Shown here: positions 9,692-19,739 of the stretch, piece after piece
How positions within the stretch are numbered: the stretch's first letter is position 1
How the letters are laid out: each line of letters begins with the position of its first letter
Source: Xanthomonas sp. GPE 39
Lineage (GTDB): Bacteria > Pseudomonadota > Gammaproteobacteria > Xanthomonadales > Xanthomonadaceae
Assembly (NCBI RefSeq): GCF_000963005.1
Contig: NZ_JZHZ01000007.1
Location: 1,331,808 to 1,395,807 of the forward strand
Reading direction: 5' to 3'
DNA: 64,000 nucleotides
Translations under genes and position numbers: made by a program
Notes under the pieces: model-generated
The model's database searches: none
The model's input: the letters and a program-made list of their open reading frames with translations, nothing else
Told to the model about the DNA's origin: nothing

Positions 9692-10911
9692 GCGGAGGTC
9701 TCCAGAGTCAGCAGTGGCAGGCGAAATCCGACCCGTGTGCCGTGACCGGAAGCGGGCTGTGTCCACAGTTCGCCGCCCAGACGCTCGATGGTCGCATGAG
9801 ACAGTGCCAAGCCTACGCCCATGCTGTCGGGTTTGCCGCTACGAAATAGAGTGGCCGGCAGTCCGACCTGGTTGGCGTCGAAGCCGCCACCATAGTCGCG
9901 TACCTCGCCGATCAATTCGCTGCCGGTGACGTGTACGTTCAGGTCCACGCGTGGCTGACCGGCGCGTTCGCCGGCGTCGGCGGCGTTGTTCAGTAGTACC
10001 TGCAACAAGTGGCCGATTGCGCTTTCCATGCGCAGTTGTAAAGGCGCATCGTCGTTGCGGTGCAGTTGCACGGTCGGTCGCACCAGTTGCCATTGATGCA
10101 GGACGTGCGCCAGGGAGATCATACCTGCGCCCGCGCGCTGTGCCGGCGCCGCCAGTGCCAGCACCCGTTCTCGGCACTGCACCAGCAGTTGCCGCAGCGT
10201 GTCCAAATCCTCGCGCAACTCTGGCTGCGTGCTCTGCTCGGCGATATCGTCGGTGAGCAGGGTCATGGTCGCCAGCGGCGTGTTCAATTCGTGCGCGACC
10301 GACGCGGCATGGGTGGCCAAGGCGACGATGCCCTCGTTGCGGGTAAAGCGCTCTCGCAACAGGGCCAGTTCGCGTTCGCGCGCGCGCATGGCCATCGCCA
10401 GACGGGTGGAAAACACCAGCACCACGACGGTAGACAACAGGAAGTTGGCGGCCATTCCCCAGCGTTGCAGGTCCAACGCCTGATACGGACCGCGCGGCAG
10501 TGGCAGCCCGAACAGCGCGCTGACCGCGTAGCCGCTCATGCAGGCCACTGCCACCGCCAAGGCCCAGCGCAGTGGCAGGGCCAGGGCCGCCAGTGCGATC
10601 AACACCAGGAACAGGGAGCCGAAGGCGTTGCCGATCCCTCCGCTCCAGCCGACCATCCAGGTCAGTACGGTGACGTCCACCAGAATATGACCGAACGCGG
10701 TGGCTGGGGTGGCCGCGGCGGTATGGCGCAGGCGTAACTGTGCATACAGGTTGAACAGCGCCAGCACGGCGACGCCGGCCCACAGCGGCGCCTGCGGCAA
10801 CAGCAAGCGCATTGGCCAGGTTGCCAGGAGGATCGTCGCGGCCTGCCCGGCAGTGGCAAGCCAGCGTAGGCTGCACAGGGTGCGCAGGAAGGAAGCGTCG
10901 GTGGAGTCCAT
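9688..10911 (-). CDS. RegB/PrrB-type redox sensor histidine kinase
   Basis: 407-aa membrane histidine kinase. About six N-terminal membrane helices precede the H-box HELNTPLATM, a near match to the RegB consensus, then an N-box (LLNNAADAGE) and G-boxes (YGGGFD, GVGLALSHATIERLGG). The redox Cys of RegB appears conserved in QCRERVL. The quinone-binding heptapeptide GGxxNPF is present as GGIGNAF, so Pro is replaced by Ala. Partner of the overlapping regulator gene downstream. Redox sensing is inferred from family and motifs. Confidence 0.87.
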   Translation of the reverse strand: MDSTDASFLRTLCSLRWLATAGQAATILLATWPMRLLLPQAPLWAGVAVLALFNLYAQLRLRHTAAATPATAFGHILVDVTVLTWMVGWSGGIGNAFGSLFLVLIALAALALPLRWALAVAVACMSGYAVSALFGLPLPRGPYQALDLQRWGMAANFLLSTVVVLVFSTRLAMAMRARERELALLRERFTRNEGIVALATHAASVAHELNTPLATMTLLTDDIAEQSTQPELREDLDTLRQLLVQCRERVLALAAPAQRAGAGMISLAHVLHQWQLVRPTVQLHRNDDAPLQLRMESAIGHLLQVLLNNAADAGERAGQPRVDLNVHVTGSELIGEVRDYGGGFDANQVGLPATLFRSGKPDSMGVGLALSHATIERLGGELWTQPASGHGTRVGFRLPLLTLETSA

Positions 10912-11037
10912 GCCCCGTATCGTATGCGTCCGGAGCGGGGCGGCTTGTGATTACCGGTTCCGGTGCGTGCCGTTTGGCTGAATCGCCGACATCTTGGCAA
11001 TGGGGCGCCACGCGGCCTTGCAGGCTAAAATGTGGCA

Positions 11038-12303
11038 ATGTCCGACACTGCCAGCCGTTCCGCCCCTCTCGCCGACGCCGCGCCCGGCCCGCGTCGTCTC
11101 ACCCAGCCGGTGCGTATCGGCGGCGTCACCATGGGCGCTGGCGCGCCGGTCGTGGTGCAGTCGATGACCAATACCGACACTGCCGATGTGGCCGCTTCGG
11201 TCAAACAGGTGGCGGAGTTGTGGCGTGCCGGCTCGGAGCTGGTGCGGTTGACGGTCAACAATCCCGAGTCGGCTGCAGCGATTCCGCGTATTGTCGATAA
11301 GCTGCGGATGATGGGTGTCGAGGTGCCGTTGATCGGCGACTTCCACTACAACGGTCACCAGTTGCTGGCCGCAGAGCCGGCCTGCGCGCAGGCTCTGGCC
11401 AAGTACCGGATCAACCCCGGCAATGTCGGCTTCGGCAAGAAGAAGGACACTCAATTCGCCCAATTGATCGAATTTGCACTGAAATACGATAAGCCGGTGC
11501 GGATCGGCGCCAATTGGGGCTCGCTCGATCAGGCGCTGGCGGCGCAATTGATGGACGAGAACTCGCACCGCGCGGTGCCTTGGGATGCCGCGCGGGTGCT
11601 GCGCGAGGCGTTGATCCGTTCGGCGCTGGATTCGGCCGAGCGCGCGGTTGAGCTAGGGATGGGCCGCGACCGCATCGTGCTCAGTTGCAAGGTCAGCGGG
11701 GTGCAGGAATTGATCGCGGTATACCGCGATCTGGCGCAGCGTTCGGATTTCGCTCTGCACCTGGGCCTGACCGAGGCCGGCATCGGCAGCAAGGGCATCG
11801 TGGCCTCCAGCGCGGCATTGGCGGTCCTGCTGCAGGAAGGTATCGGCGACACCATTCGTATCTCGTTGACTCCGGAGCCGGGGCAGTCGCGCACGCAGGA
11901 GGTGATCGTCGCCCAGGAACTGCTGCAAACCACCGGTCAGCGCGCTTTCACGCCGCTGGTCACCGCCTGCCCGGGCTGTGGTCGCACCACCTCCGAGTTC
12001 TTCCAGGAACTGGCCAAAGTGGTGCAGAACCATGTGCGCGCGAAAATGCCGGAATGGAAGATCCAGCATCCTGGCGCTGAGAACATGACCCTGGCGGTGA
12101 TGGGCTGCGTGGTCAACGGGCCGGGCGAATCGCGCCATGCCAACATCGGTATCTCCTTGCCCGGTACCGGTGAGGCGCCAGCGGCACCGGTTTTCATCGA
12201 CGGAGAAAAAACCGTCACCTTGCGTGGCGAGAACATCGCCCAAGAGTTCGTTGCGTTGATCGACGATTATGTCGAGCGCACTTATCTGCGTCGGGCTGTG
12301 TGA
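11038..12303 (+). CDS. ispG: 4-hydroxy-3-methylbut-2-en-1-yl diphosphate synthase
   Basis: Converts MEcPP to HMBPP in the non-mevalonate isoprenoid pathway; a cytoplasmic [4Fe-4S] enzyme. The N-terminal [24 protein letters not shown] pattern, the cluster cysteines in TACPGCGRT and in [11 protein letters not shown], and a length of 421 aa fit IspG/GcpE. The ATG at 11038 was chosen; GTG at 11032 is in frame. No Shine-Dalgarno sequence is visible, and TAAAAT (11026-11031) sits exactly 6 bases before the ATG, so the message may be leaderless. Divergent from regB. Confidence 0.95.
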   Translation: MSDTASRSAPLADAAPGPRRLTQPVRIGGVTMGAGAPVVVQSMTNTDTADVAASVKQVAELWRAGSELVRLTVNNPESAAAIPRIVDKLRMMGVEVPLIGDFHYNGHQLLAAEPACAQALAKYRINPGNVGFGKKKDTQFAQLIEFALKYDKPVRIGANWGSLDQALAAQLMDENSHRAVPWDAARVLREALIRSALDSAERAVELGMGRDRIVLSCKVSGVQELIAVYRDLAQRSDFALHLGLTEAGIGSKGIVASSAALAVLLQEGIGDTIRISLTPEPGQSRTQEVIVAQELLQTTGQRAFTPLVTACPGCGRTTSEFFQELAKVVQNHVRAKMPEWKIQHPGAENMTLAVMGCVVNGPGESRHANIGISLPGTGEAPAAPVFIDGEKTVTLRGENIAQEFVALIDDYVERTYLRRAV

Positions 12304-12319
12304 ATCCTTTGCTGGGAAC

Positions 12320-12344
12320 GCCGCCAGTGGGTGTCATTGGCGGC
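12320..12344. terminator. hairpin just after ispG, possible terminator
   Basis: GCCGCCAGTG (12320-12329) pairs with CATTGGCGGC (12335-12344) over 10 bp, with one G-T wobble and a 5-base loop, starting 17 bases after the ispG stop. There is no T-run, so any termination would be weak or factor-assisted. The remaining bases to 12550 show nothing else. Confidence 0.45.
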
Positions 12345-12550
12345 GCAAGTTGCTCGGCGTGCACGCGGCACATCGCATTTGTTAGCGCACTTTTTTGCTC
12401 GATGTCGTCTGTCTAAGCGGGCGCTTTTCATCGCGTTGATAGGCGGTGATCGGTTGACTATCCGCGCTGCAAGTCGCCTTGGCCTGTGCGCGGTTGGAGT
12501 CGCCAACAAAATGTCGGCGATGTCTGTTGCGATCTGTGCCGCGAAGTGGG

Positions 12551-13459
12551 CTAGGCGTCGAGCGTGTCCGTTGCGCTCTTTTGCTGATTTGCCGCGCGCC
12601 GCGCCAGCAGCGCTTCGCGATGGGCGATATACGCGTTGGCCGCGAGGATGATCGCCGCGCCGAGCACCGTCCAGCGATCCGGCGACTCGCCGAACAGCCA
12701 CCAGCCGAACAGCGTTACCAGCGGCAACTGGATGAAGCTGATCGGGATCAGGGCCGAAACCTCACCCAAGCGTAGCGCGCGTGTCCATAGCAGTTGCCCT
12801 AAGGTGCCGAACAGGCCGGTTGCCAGTAGCCACAACCAGGCGATGCCATGCGGCCACTGCCAGGCGAACAGCGCAGGCAGCAGCGACATTGGCAGCCAGA
12901 ACGCGTAGGTGTAGAACACGACAGTGTTGGCGCTATCGACCCGCGTCAGTTGCTTGATCTGGATAGCGACCAACGCACTCATCAGCGCGGCCAACACCGC
13001 GACCAGGGTGCCTGCGCTGAAACTGGTGGCGCCGGGGCGAACGATCATCAGCACCCCGATGAAGCCGCACAGCACCGCCAGCCAGCGACGCAGGCGCACG
13101 ATCTCGCCCAGCCACAGCGCCGCGGCCAGGGTGACGAACAACGGGCTGGAATAGGAGAGGGCGATCGCCTGCGATAACGGGAGGTGACCAATCGCCCAGA
13201 AACCGGCCAGCATCGATACCAGCCCGATCGCCGTGCGCAACAGGTAGCGTGGCAACTGCGTCGTGCGCGGCAGCGGCTGGCCTGGACGCACTAGCATCGG
13301 CAGCAGAAACAGCAGGCCGAACAGGTTGCGGAAGAAGGCGATTTCCACTGTTGCTAGCTGCGCCGATGCTAACCGGATGGCAACCACCATCAGCCCGAAG
13401 TTCATCGTGCTGAGCAGCATCAAGACGGCCGCGCGCAGCGGTGTGGGCACGCTTACCAC
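12551..13459 (-). CDS. EamA (DMT superfamily) transporter
   Basis: 302-aa inner-membrane protein with two EamA repeats, about ten membrane helices in all (first repeat about 10-140, second about 150-285). The family exports or imports metabolites and amino acids; the substrate cannot be read from sequence. The GTG at 13459 overlaps the murB stop by 7 bases, so it is probably the last gene of a pyrD-murB-eamA unit. A later GTG at 13450 is an alternative start. Confidence 0.85.
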   Translation of the reverse strand: MVSVPTPLRAAVLMLLSTMNFGLMVVAIRLASAQLATVEIAFFRNLFGLLFLLPMLVRPGQPLPRTTQLPRYLLRTAIGLVSMLAGFWAIGHLPLSQAIALSYSSPLFVTLAAALWLGEIVRLRRWLAVLCGFIGVLMIVRPGATSFSAGTLVAVLAALMSALVAIQIKQLTRVDSANTVVFYTYAFWLPMSLLPALFAWQWPHGIAWLWLLATGLFGTLGQLLWTRALRLGEVSALIPISFIQLPLVTLFGWWLFGESPDRWTVLGAAIILAANAYIAHREALLARRAANQQKSATDTLDA

Positions 13460-14493
13460 TGTGCGCCGACGATGCGCGGTTCCGGTTCCAGGATGACCCC
13501 GAAACGTTCGCGTACTGAAGCGGAGATACGCCGCGCCAGCGCCAGCAATTCCGTCCCGCTGGCGTGTCCATGGTTGACCAGCACCAGCGCATGCGCGGCG
13601 GACACCGCGGCATCGCCGTCGCGATGGCCTTTCCAGCCGCAGGCTTCGATCAACCAGGCGGCCGAGAGCTTGCGCTGCATCGGGTCGTCGCTGGGGAATA
13701 CCGGAAGCTCCGGATGCGCGTGCTGCAGCGCCTGTACCTGCTCCAGCGGCAGCAGCGGATTCTTGAAGAAGCTACCGGCGTTGCCGAGGACGTCTGGGTC
13801 GGGCAGCTTGCGCCGACGCAGGTTGATGACCGCTTGGGCCACGTCGGGCGCGCTCGGCGTGGTAATGCCCAGCGCCTCCAGTTCCTCGGCGATGCCGGCG
13901 TAGTCCATGCGCAGCGCATGCAGGCGCGGTAGTCTGAATTCCACCGCGACGATCAAATAACGGTCGGGCTGGCGCTTGAACAGACTGTCGCGGTAGCCGA
14001 ATTCGCATGCCGCCGCGTCCAGTCGCACGAACTGTGCATCGGCACGGTCGTAGGCTTCCACGACGTGGATGAACTCTTCGACCTGTGCGCCGTAAGCACC
14101 GATATTCTGGATGGGGGCGGCACCGACCGTGCCGGGGATCAAGGCGAGATTTTCCAGGCCGGACAGACCTTGTGCCAGCGACCACACCACCAACTCGTGC
14201 CAGCCCATGCCAGCGCCGACGCGGACGATGGCGTAATCCACGCGATGTTCCAGTGTGTCGATGTTGCGGTTGCAGAACGACAACACCACGCCGGGTGCAT
14301 CGCCAGCGAACAGCACGTTGCTGCCGCTGCCTAGCGGCAACAGCGTCGCGCCGGACAGTTGCGGTGCCAGCAGCGCTTCCGGCAACGCCTCGGGAGCGAA
14401 GATCTGCAGCAGCCATGGAGCCTGCGCGGTCACGTGGAAGGTGTTGAGCGCCTGCAACGGCGCGTTGGCGGTGAGCGACCAGGTTTTGCTCAT
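13453..14493 (-). CDS. murB: UDP-N-acetylenolpyruvoylglucosamine reductase
   Basis: FAD enzyme that reduces UDP-GlcNAc-enolpyruvate with NADPH to UDP-MurNAc in peptidoglycan synthesis. The 346-aa protein shows [10 protein letters not shown] and [17 protein letters not shown] (FAD domain), FGYRDSLFK, and the catalytic Ser region [10 protein letters not shown]. Presence of the YRxS-type loop and length fit type I MurB. The ATG at 14493 overlaps the pyrD stop as ATGA; the frame extends 20 codons upstream into pyrD, which was not used. Confidence 0.95.
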   Translation of the reverse strand: MSKTWSLTANAPLQALNTFHVTAQAPWLLQIFAPEALPEALLAPQLSGATLLPLGSGSNVLFAGDAPGVVLSFCNRNIDTLEHRVDYAIVRVGAGMGWHELVVWSLAQGLSGLENLALIPGTVGAAPIQNIGAYGAQVEEFIHVVEAYDRADAQFVRLDAAACEFGYRDSLFKRQPDRYLIVAVEFRLPRLHALRMDYAGIAEELEALGITTPSAPDVAQAVINLRRRKLPDPDVLGNAGSFFKNPLLPLEQVQALQHAHPELPVFPSDDPMQRKLSAAWLIEACGWKGHRDGDAAVSAAHALVLVNHGHASGTELLALARRISASVRERFGVILEPEPRIVGAQW

Positions 14494-15545
14494 GGCGTGG
14501 TCACCGATCCAGGGCTGGGTGCTTCGCGGCGTCGGCGTATCGCCTCGACGCATTCGCCTATCAATTCCGGTCCGCGGAATACGAGCCCGCTATAGCACTG
14601 CACCAGTGCCGCGCCGGCAGCCATCTTGGCCGCGGCGTCGGCTCCGCAGAGGATCCCGCCGACCCCGATCAGCGGGATCGCCTCGGGCAGGCGAGCGCGC
14701 AGCCGGCGCTGCACCAGTGTCGATTGTTCCATCAGCGGCGCTCCGGACAGGCCGCCGCTTTCGCCGCCGAGCGGGGCGTGTTCCAGGCCAGGCCGGGTGA
14801 TAGTGGTGTTGGTGGCGATCACTCCGTCCACCTGCAGATCCGACAAGACGCGCGCTGCCGCATCGATATCTCGGTCGCTCAAATCCGGGGCGACCTTCAC
14901 TAGCATCGGCACGCGTCTGCCATGGCGCGCGCCCAGTGTTTCCTGTGCCTCGCGCAGCCGTGCAACCAGGTGTCGCAGCGCTTGCTCTTCCTGCAATTCG
15001 CGTAAGCCGGCAGTGTTGGGCGAGGAGATGTTGATCGTGACGTAGTCGGCTAACGCATAGACCTTTTCCAGGCAATGCAGGTAGTCGTTCACGGCCTCCT
15101 CGTTGGGTGTGTCCTTGTTCTTGCCGATGTTGATCCCGAGCAGGCCGCGCTGGCGGCGCGCGCGCGCGACGTTGCGCACCAAAGCGTCCACGCCGAGGTT
15201 GTTGAAGCCCAGGCGATTGATGACCGCCTGCTGCTGCGGTAGGCGGAACATGCGCGGTTTGGGATTGCCAGCCTGCGGCCGTGGGGTGATGGTGCCGACC
15301 TCGACGAAACCAAAGCCCAGCGCCAGCAGCGCATCGATGTGCTCGCCGTTTTTGTCCAGGCCCGCGGCCAACCCAACCGGATTGGGAAACGTCAGGCCGA
15401 AGGCCTGCGTGGGCATCGGCGTGATCGCTGGCGCCAACAGGGGGTTGATGCCGGTGCGATAGGCCAGTTCGAGCGCGCGTAAGCCGAGGGAATGGGCGCG
15501 CTCGGCATCGAGGGCGAATAGAAACGGTCGAGCAAGGGAATACAT
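14490..15545 (-). CDS. pyrD: class 2 dihydroorotate dehydrogenase (quinone)
   Basis: Membrane-associated FMN enzyme that oxidises dihydroorotate to orotate with quinone, in pyrimidine synthesis. 351 aa, with the N-terminal quinone-tunnel helices characteristic of class 2, [16 protein letters not shown] for FMN/substrate binding, catalytic Ser in [14 protein letters not shown], and NTTITRP. Starts ATG 15545, 10 bases downstream of the methyltransferase stop on the same strand, and overlaps murB. Confidence 0.95.
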   Translation of the reverse strand: MYSLARPFLFALDAERAHSLGLRALELAYRTGINPLLAPAITPMPTQAFGLTFPNPVGLAAGLDKNGEHIDALLALGFGFVEVGTITPRPQAGNPKPRMFRLPQQQAVINRLGFNNLGVDALVRNVARARRQRGLLGINIGKNKDTPNEEAVNDYLHCLEKVYALADYVTINISSPNTAGLRELQEEQALRHLVARLREAQETLGARHGRRVPMLVKVAPDLSDRDIDAAARVLSDLQVDGVIATNTTITRPGLEHAPLGGESGGLSGAPLMEQSTLVQRRLRARLPEAIPLIGVGGILCGADAAAKMAAGAALVQCYSGLVFRGPELIGECVEAIRRRREAPSPGSVTTP

Positions 15546-15555
15546 GGTGATGTGG

Positions 15556-16329
15556 TCAGTTCAGCGTTCCGGCAAAAGCGCGGGTGTGGTAATGAATGTC
15601 GACCGTGCCGTCTGCCTGATGCTGGTCGAACAGCGCGCGCAGCGCTTCCAGCATCGGCGCATGGCGCGGGTGTCCGGGAAGTGGCGCATACGAGGACGAC
15701 AGCAGCCGCCCGCGTAGGAAGTCGAAATCCAGACGTTGCAGGTTGGGGAACTGCGCACTGTCGCGCAAGCCGGCACCGAACCAACGGTGCATTGTCGCAT
15801 CGTCCGGGTGGCGTTCTGAGACCGCGCTGTAGTCGGTGCCGTAGTCGAGCAACAGTTGTTCGTAGCCTTGTAGAAACGGCGTGGCGTCGAGCAGGCGGGT
15901 GTTCCAATACACCAGTGTCAGCCCGCCTGGACGCAGCACCCGTGCCCATTCGCGGCGCACGGCCACTGGGTCGAACCAGTGGAACGCCTGCGCGGCGCTG
16001 ATCAGATCGACGCTGGCGTCGGCCAGGGTGGTGGCTTCGGCGCTGCCGTCGATGGCGCGAAACCCTGGGGTGTCGTGCAGCATCGTCTCGGCGGCGCGAC
16101 GCATCGCCACGTTCGGCTCCACGGCGAGGGTGGGGTGCCCAGCGCGTAGAAACATGCGGGTGGAGATGCCAGTGCCTGCGCCGATATCGGCCACCAGCGC
16201 CGTCGGTGCCACGCCTAGCGCGCCGTGCACCCAGGCCATCAACGCCGGTGGGTAATCCGGACGATAGCGCACGTAGTCATCGACGCGGTTGCTGAAGCGG
16301 TGTTGTGGGTCGGCGGCGTCGATGCTCAT
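15556..16329 (-). CDS. class I SAM-dependent methyltransferase
   Basis: 257-aa methyltransferase with motif [17 protein letters not shown] near residue 45, an acidic loop (VEPNVAM), and a motif IV-like [13 protein letters not shown], the pattern of the Methyltransf_11/UbiE-like group. Substrate unknown. The start was set at ATG 16329, which overlaps the preceding DUF4190 stop as ATGA. The position 10 bases before pyrD suggests co-transcription. Confidence 0.82.
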   Translation of the reverse strand: MSIDAADPQHRFSNRVDDYVRYRPDYPPALMAWVHGALGVAPTALVADIGAGTGISTRMFLRAGHPTLAVEPNVAMRRAAETMLHDTPGFRAIDGSAEATTLADASVDLISAAQAFHWFDPVAVRREWARVLRPGGLTLVYWNTRLLDATPFLQGYEQLLLDYGTDYSAVSERHPDDATMHRWFGAGLRDSAQFPNLQRLDFDFLRGRLLSSSYAPLPGHPRHAPMLEALRALFDQHQADGTVDIHYHTRAFAGTLN

Positions 16330-16616
16330 ACATGTGTGCTCGCGAACCAGGCTAACCCGCCGAAGAACAGCACGAATGCCAGCATGGCCAGCAGCGCGAT
16401 GACCCCCAGTGCCACCACCGTCCATCCCAGCACCAGTCCACCCACTGCCAGGCCGTCACCCTCAAAACGCTGCGGATCGCGGCGGATTTCCGCGCGCGCC
16501 ATGTGTCCGGTGATGATCGCGCCCAGGCTGCCGAGCAGCGGTAAGAAGGTCAAGCCGAGGATGCCGGCGACCAGACTGACGACAGCGAGTGAATTGGTTT
16601 CGCGTATCTGACTCAT
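16326..16616 (-). CDS. DUF4190 small membrane protein
   Basis: 96-aa protein with two hydrophobic helices (about 9-35 and 58-92) separated by a short polar loop containing GHMARAEIRRDPQRFEGDGLAV; the GH-x-AxxxIRR segment is typical of DUF4190. Function unknown. AAGGAG 7 bases upstream supports ATG 16616. Overlaps the methyltransferase gene by 4 bases. Confidence 0.8.
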   Translation of the reverse strand: MSQIRETNSLAVVSLVAGILGLTFLPLLGSLGAIITGHMARAEIRRDPQRFEGDGLAVGGLVLGWTVVALGVIALLAMLAFVLFFGGLAWFASTHV

Positions 16617-16687
16617 CGGTGTTGCTCCTTGCATGTGTGGATGGGATGGGAGGGTGTTCGTGAACTACGAGAGCGAGGTTCGCGCGG

Positions 16688-18220
16688 TCACAGGTCGAAT
16701 TTGATGCCCTGTGCCAGTGGCAGTGAATCGGAATAATTGATGGTGTTGGTCTGCCGGCGCATGTACACCTTCCAGGCGTCCGAGCCGGACTCGCGGCCGC
16801 CGCCGGTGTCCTTTTCGCCACCGAAAGCACCGCCGATCTCGGCGCCGGAAGTGCCGATGTTGACGTTGGCGATGCCGCAGTCGCTGCCGGCCGCCGATAG
16901 AAAGGTCTCCGCCGCTTTCAGGTTCTGGGTGAAGATCGAGGAGGACAGCCCCTGCGGTACGCCGTTCTGCATCTCGATGGCTTCTTCGAGTGTGGTGTAT
17001 TTCATCACGTACAGGATCGGCGCGAAGGTTTCCTGCTGCACAATGGCGTCGGTGTTCTTCAGCCCGCTGACGATTGTCGGCAGCACGAAGTTGCCCGGGC
17101 GCTCCAGCGCGATGCCGCCGGTCTCGATGGTGCCACCGGCGGCCTTGGCCTTGGCGATTGACGTCAGGAATTGTTCGACCGCGCCGCGGCTGTTCAACGG
17201 CCCCATCAGATTCGCCGGGTCGGTGGGGTCGCCGATCTTGCCTTCGACCTGTTTGTACGCCTTGACCAGCGTCGCCAGGACAGCGTCGTAAATGGAAGCA
17301 TGCACGATCAATCGGCGTGTGCTGGTACAGCGCTGGCCCGCGGTGCCGACCGCGCCGAAGACGATGGCGGGGATCGCCAGCTTCAAGTCGGCGCTTTCCT
17401 CGAGAATGATCGCGTTGTTGCCGCCCAGCTCCAGCAGGCAGCGGCCTAACCGTCGCGCACACGTCTCGGCGACGCGGCGCCCGACCTGGGTGGAGCCGGT
17501 GAAGCTGATGAGGGGGATGCGGGTGTCCTCGACCAGGCGCTCGGCCAGCGCCGTGCCGGCGTCGTTGATCAGGAAGAAGATGTCCGGGAAGCCGGCATCG
17601 CGCAGCGCCGCGTTGCAGATCTTCATCGCGGCGATGGCGGTCAGCGGGGTTTTATTGGAGGGTTTCCAGATGCAGATGTCGCCGCAGATTGCCGCCAGGA
17701 ACGCATTCCAGCTCCACACCGCAACCGGGAAGTTGAACGCGCTGATGATGCCGACCAAGCCCAGCGGTTGGTACTGCTCGTACATACGGTGGCCAGGACG
17801 CTCCGAATGCAGCGTGTAGCCGTAGAGCATGCGGCTCTGCCCGACCGCGAAGTCGGCGATGTCGATCATCTCCTGCACTTCGCCGTCGCCTTCGGGCTTG
17901 CTCTTGCCCATCTCCAGCGCGACCAGCGATCCCAGCGCATCCTTGTGCGCGCGCAGCGCCTCGCCGCACAGTCGCACCGCCTCGCCACGACGCGGTGCCG
18001 GTGTGCTGCGCCACAGCTTGAATGCGGCTTGCGCGCGGGCGATCACGGTCTCGTAGTCCGCGTCCGTGGTGGCCTGAACCTCGGCGATGAGCGCATTGCT
18101 GGATGGATTCAGCGGTTGCAGTACGCTCGCGCCGGTTGCGCTGGACCACTCGCCGTTGCCCAGATAGGTGCCAGCATTGGATGCGGCCAGACCCAGCGCC
18201 TTCAGCAAATCAGCGGACAT
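16688..18220 (-). CDS. ALDH7-family aldehyde dehydrogenase (L-aminoadipate-semialdehyde dehydrogenase type)
   Basis: 510-aa NAD-dependent dehydrogenase closest to antiquitin/AmaB, which oxidises alpha-aminoadipate semialdehyde in lysine (pipecolate) breakdown. Visible features are the NAD-binding Rossmann region ([12 protein letters not shown]), [11 protein letters not shown] with the general-base Glu, and catalytic Cys in [16 protein letters not shown], all typical of ALDH7. AGGAG just before ATG 18220 fixes the start; the frame runs 60 codons further upstream without support. The exact substrate is inferred from family. Confidence 0.88.
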   Translation of the reverse strand: MSADLLKALGLAASNAGTYLGNGEWSSATGASVLQPLNPSSNALIAEVQATTDADYETVIARAQAAFKLWRSTPAPRRGEAVRLCGEALRAHKDALGSLVALEMGKSKPEGDGEVQEMIDIADFAVGQSRMLYGYTLHSERPGHRMYEQYQPLGLVGIISAFNFPVAVWSWNAFLAAICGDICIWKPSNKTPLTAIAAMKICNAALRDAGFPDIFFLINDAGTALAERLVEDTRIPLISFTGSTQVGRRVAETCARRLGRCLLELGGNNAIILEESADLKLAIPAIVFGAVGTAGQRCTSTRRLIVHASIYDAVLATLVKAYKQVEGKIGDPTDPANLMGPLNSRGAVEQFLTSIAKAKAAGGTIETGGIALERPGNFVLPTIVSGLKNTDAIVQQETFAPILYVMKYTTLEEAIEMQNGVPQGLSSSIFTQNLKAAETFLSAAGSDCGIANVNIGTSGAEIGGAFGGEKDTGGGRESGSDAWKVYMRRQTNTINYSDSLPLAQGIKFDL

Positions 18221-18443
18221 GGAATCTCCTGGAAATCGAGGCGACAGGGACGGCGACCGCAAGCGTGCGGGCACAGGGTGTGACCAATCCGTCATTTTAG
18301 CAGACTGGGCTTGCCCGCCCTGTTTTAGCTTGCCTGGCCTGTGGCACGTAAAAAAATCCCATCCGTTACAATGGGCGACAGCCGGGATTGGCGGTAGCAC
18401 AGAAATAGCACATTGCTACCGATAGATGCCCGGAAAGCCTTAT

Positions 18444-18520
18444 GGCCCCGTAGCTCAGCTGGATAGAGCGGTCCCCTCCTAAGGGACAGGTCGTGCGTTC
18501 AAATCGCGCCGGGGTCACCA
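18444..18520 (+). tRNA. tRNA-Arg (anticodon CCT)
   Basis: 77-nt cloverleaf. The acceptor stem GGCCCCG pairs with CGGGGTC (one G-T), the D arm contains AGCTCAGCTGGATAGAGC, the anticodon stem is GTCCC/GGGAC with loop CTCCTAA, giving anticodon CCT that reads AGG. The T arm contains GTTCAAATC, and CCA is encoded. A T-rich stretch follows directly. Upstream, GGTAGCA (18393-18399) and TGCTACC (18414-18420) form an inverted repeat of unknown meaning. No integrase or duplicated tRNA end was seen nearby. Confidence 0.97.
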
Positions 18521-18967
18521 TCTTTTTCCGTGTGGTTTTCCTGCTCTGTGTGGTGGGACCACGCCAATGCGGCGAGAGTTGTCGCTGTGCGCGCATGGCA
18601 TCGCATGCGCAGATGCGTGCGTGTCGTTGGCTGGGCATGCCGCAGCTAGCGCGATAACGCCAATTACACTTTGTGCAGACGCGCTCTGAGCATCGTTTTA
18701 CCTATCCTGCGCGTGTCCGCCAAGTGCAGCGCCGCAACGCATTGGCATGCGATCGCGCGTCGCTTCGATCATGGTGGACAACATGATGCGCGGGTCGACT
18801 GCCGCCACGTGTGCCGCAGACGCCTTGCCTGCACGACATGGACAGGACATGGCAAACACCGCCGATGCCTCGGTGGTCGTCGCTTCGGCGAGGAATGCGT
18901 CTGGCCATATCGGCCATTCCCGTGCGAGCCTCCAATCACGTGTACGAATGCGAAGCAGGAGTCACTC
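18521..18967. other. gene-free stretch after tRNA-Arg
   Basis: About 450 bases between the tRNA and a small exported-protein gene. A short hairpin, GTGGT/ACCAC, lies near 18550. No frame with a ribosome binding site or recognisable product was found, and no repeat of the tRNA 3' end that would mark an attachment site. Confidence 0.55.
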
Positions 18968-19246
18968 ATGAGCAGAATATTGAAAACGCTAATGATCGGT
19001 TCGATTCTGGCGGCCTCGGTCGCCTGTCACCGCGATGACGGCACGCCCGCTCCAGACCAGGGCACCGCGCCGCCGTCTGCCACCGCCGATGGCAGTCAGG
19101 CCAGCGGCAGCAGTGGAGAACCCTCGGGCAAATCCAGCGCAACCGACGCGGGTCAGGCAGCGATGCAGCAGCACAATGCGCCCCAGAGCGGTATGCAGCC
19201 CGCTGATCCGCAGCAAGCGCCGCCGACGGATCACCAGAAGCATTGA
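18968..19246 (+). CDS. small probable lipoprotein, Ser/Gln/Pro-rich
   Basis: 92-aa protein of unknown function. It has a signal sequence ending in Ala-Ala-Ser-Val-Ala-Cys, which resembles a lipobox although Ser at -3 is not ideal. The remaining 70 residues are low-complexity, rich in Ser, Gly, Gln, Ala and Pro, with no predicted fold. AGGAG about 7 bases before the ATG supports the start. Located between the tRNA and the thr leader, with no clear partner. Confidence 0.7.
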   Translation: MSRILKTLMIGSILAASVACHRDDGTPAPDQGTAPPSATADGSQASGSSGEPSGKSSATDAGQAAMQQHNAPQSGMQPADPQQAPPTDHQKH

Positions 19247-19515
19247 CGCCTCTCGCGTCATCCCGGCTGTATCACCCTCACCATGCGCGCATCCCATGTC
19301 GGGACAGCTCGGCATGGGGTGTGCGCGTGTAGACGGGCATGACCGACAGTGCGCACGCCATGCTTGCGGTGGCCGTGCGGTGTCGGCCGGGCATTCGCGT
19401 AGTCTGCGAACGATAGTCGCTTTTGCAACCGTTTCGCTCGGCTGGATGTGACGTGCAGCAGGGTAATGACGCATGGCTTGACAGCGCCCCTGCGCATGAT
19501 GTCCTCTTATCGGCA

Positions 19516-19650
19516 ATGCCTATGGTCTGCGCTCGCATCGTCGCTTTTATCCCGCGTTTGTTTCGGCACGCGGCAGGGCACGGTGCGGGTATTACCACGG
19601 GGATTACCACCCACACCATTGATTCGGTGCGGTCCGTCGTCTTCGCCTAA
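19516..19650 (+). CDS. thrL: thr operon leader peptide
   Basis: 44-aa frame whose C-terminal part reads GITTGITTHTIDSVRS: five Thr and three Ile codons within ten codons, the regulatory amino acids of thr operon attenuation. It stops 89 bases before thrA. ATG 19516 or 19522 could start it; no strong Shine-Dalgarno is visible. A TTGACA (19478-19483) lies upstream, though without a clear -10. Its role as a ribosome-stalling sensor of charged tRNA-Thr and tRNA-Ile follows from the codon run, its position and the hairpins that follow. Confidence 0.72.
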   Translation: MPMVCARIVAFIPRLFRHAAGHGAGITTGITTHTIDSVRSVVFA

Positions 19651-19721
19651 CTGTCGAACACCACGGCCCCGCACCCGGATCAGGATGCGGGGAAATTCCG
19701 CAGCCTGAGGCGAGCGGGGCC
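19582..19721 (+). promoter_or_regulatory. thr operon attenuator with competing hairpins
   Basis: CCCCGCA (19667-19673) pairs perfectly with TGCGGGG (19686-19692), giving a terminator-like stem after the leader stop. The same left arm can instead pair with GGTGCGG inside the leader gene (19626-19632, against 19669-19675), with GGTGCGGG before the Thr run (19582-19589), or, as GGCCCCGC, with GCGGGGCC just before the thrA ribosome binding site (19714-19721). Such mutually exclusive pairings are the layout of amino-acid attenuators. The terminator stem is followed by AAATTCC rather than a T-run, so the mechanism may be partly translational. Confidence 0.65.
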
Positions 19722-19739
19722 TCCACTCCGAGGTCTCCC

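Noticed and set aside
13459-18220. Treating the methyltransferase, DUF4190 and ALDH genes as a single functional pathway
   Set aside because: They are co-oriented and partly overlapping, but their predicted activities do not form a known pathway; only co-transcription is suggested.
18444-18520. tRNA-Arg as a mobile-element attachment site
   Set aside because: No integrase gene and no repeated tRNA 3' end was found nearby.
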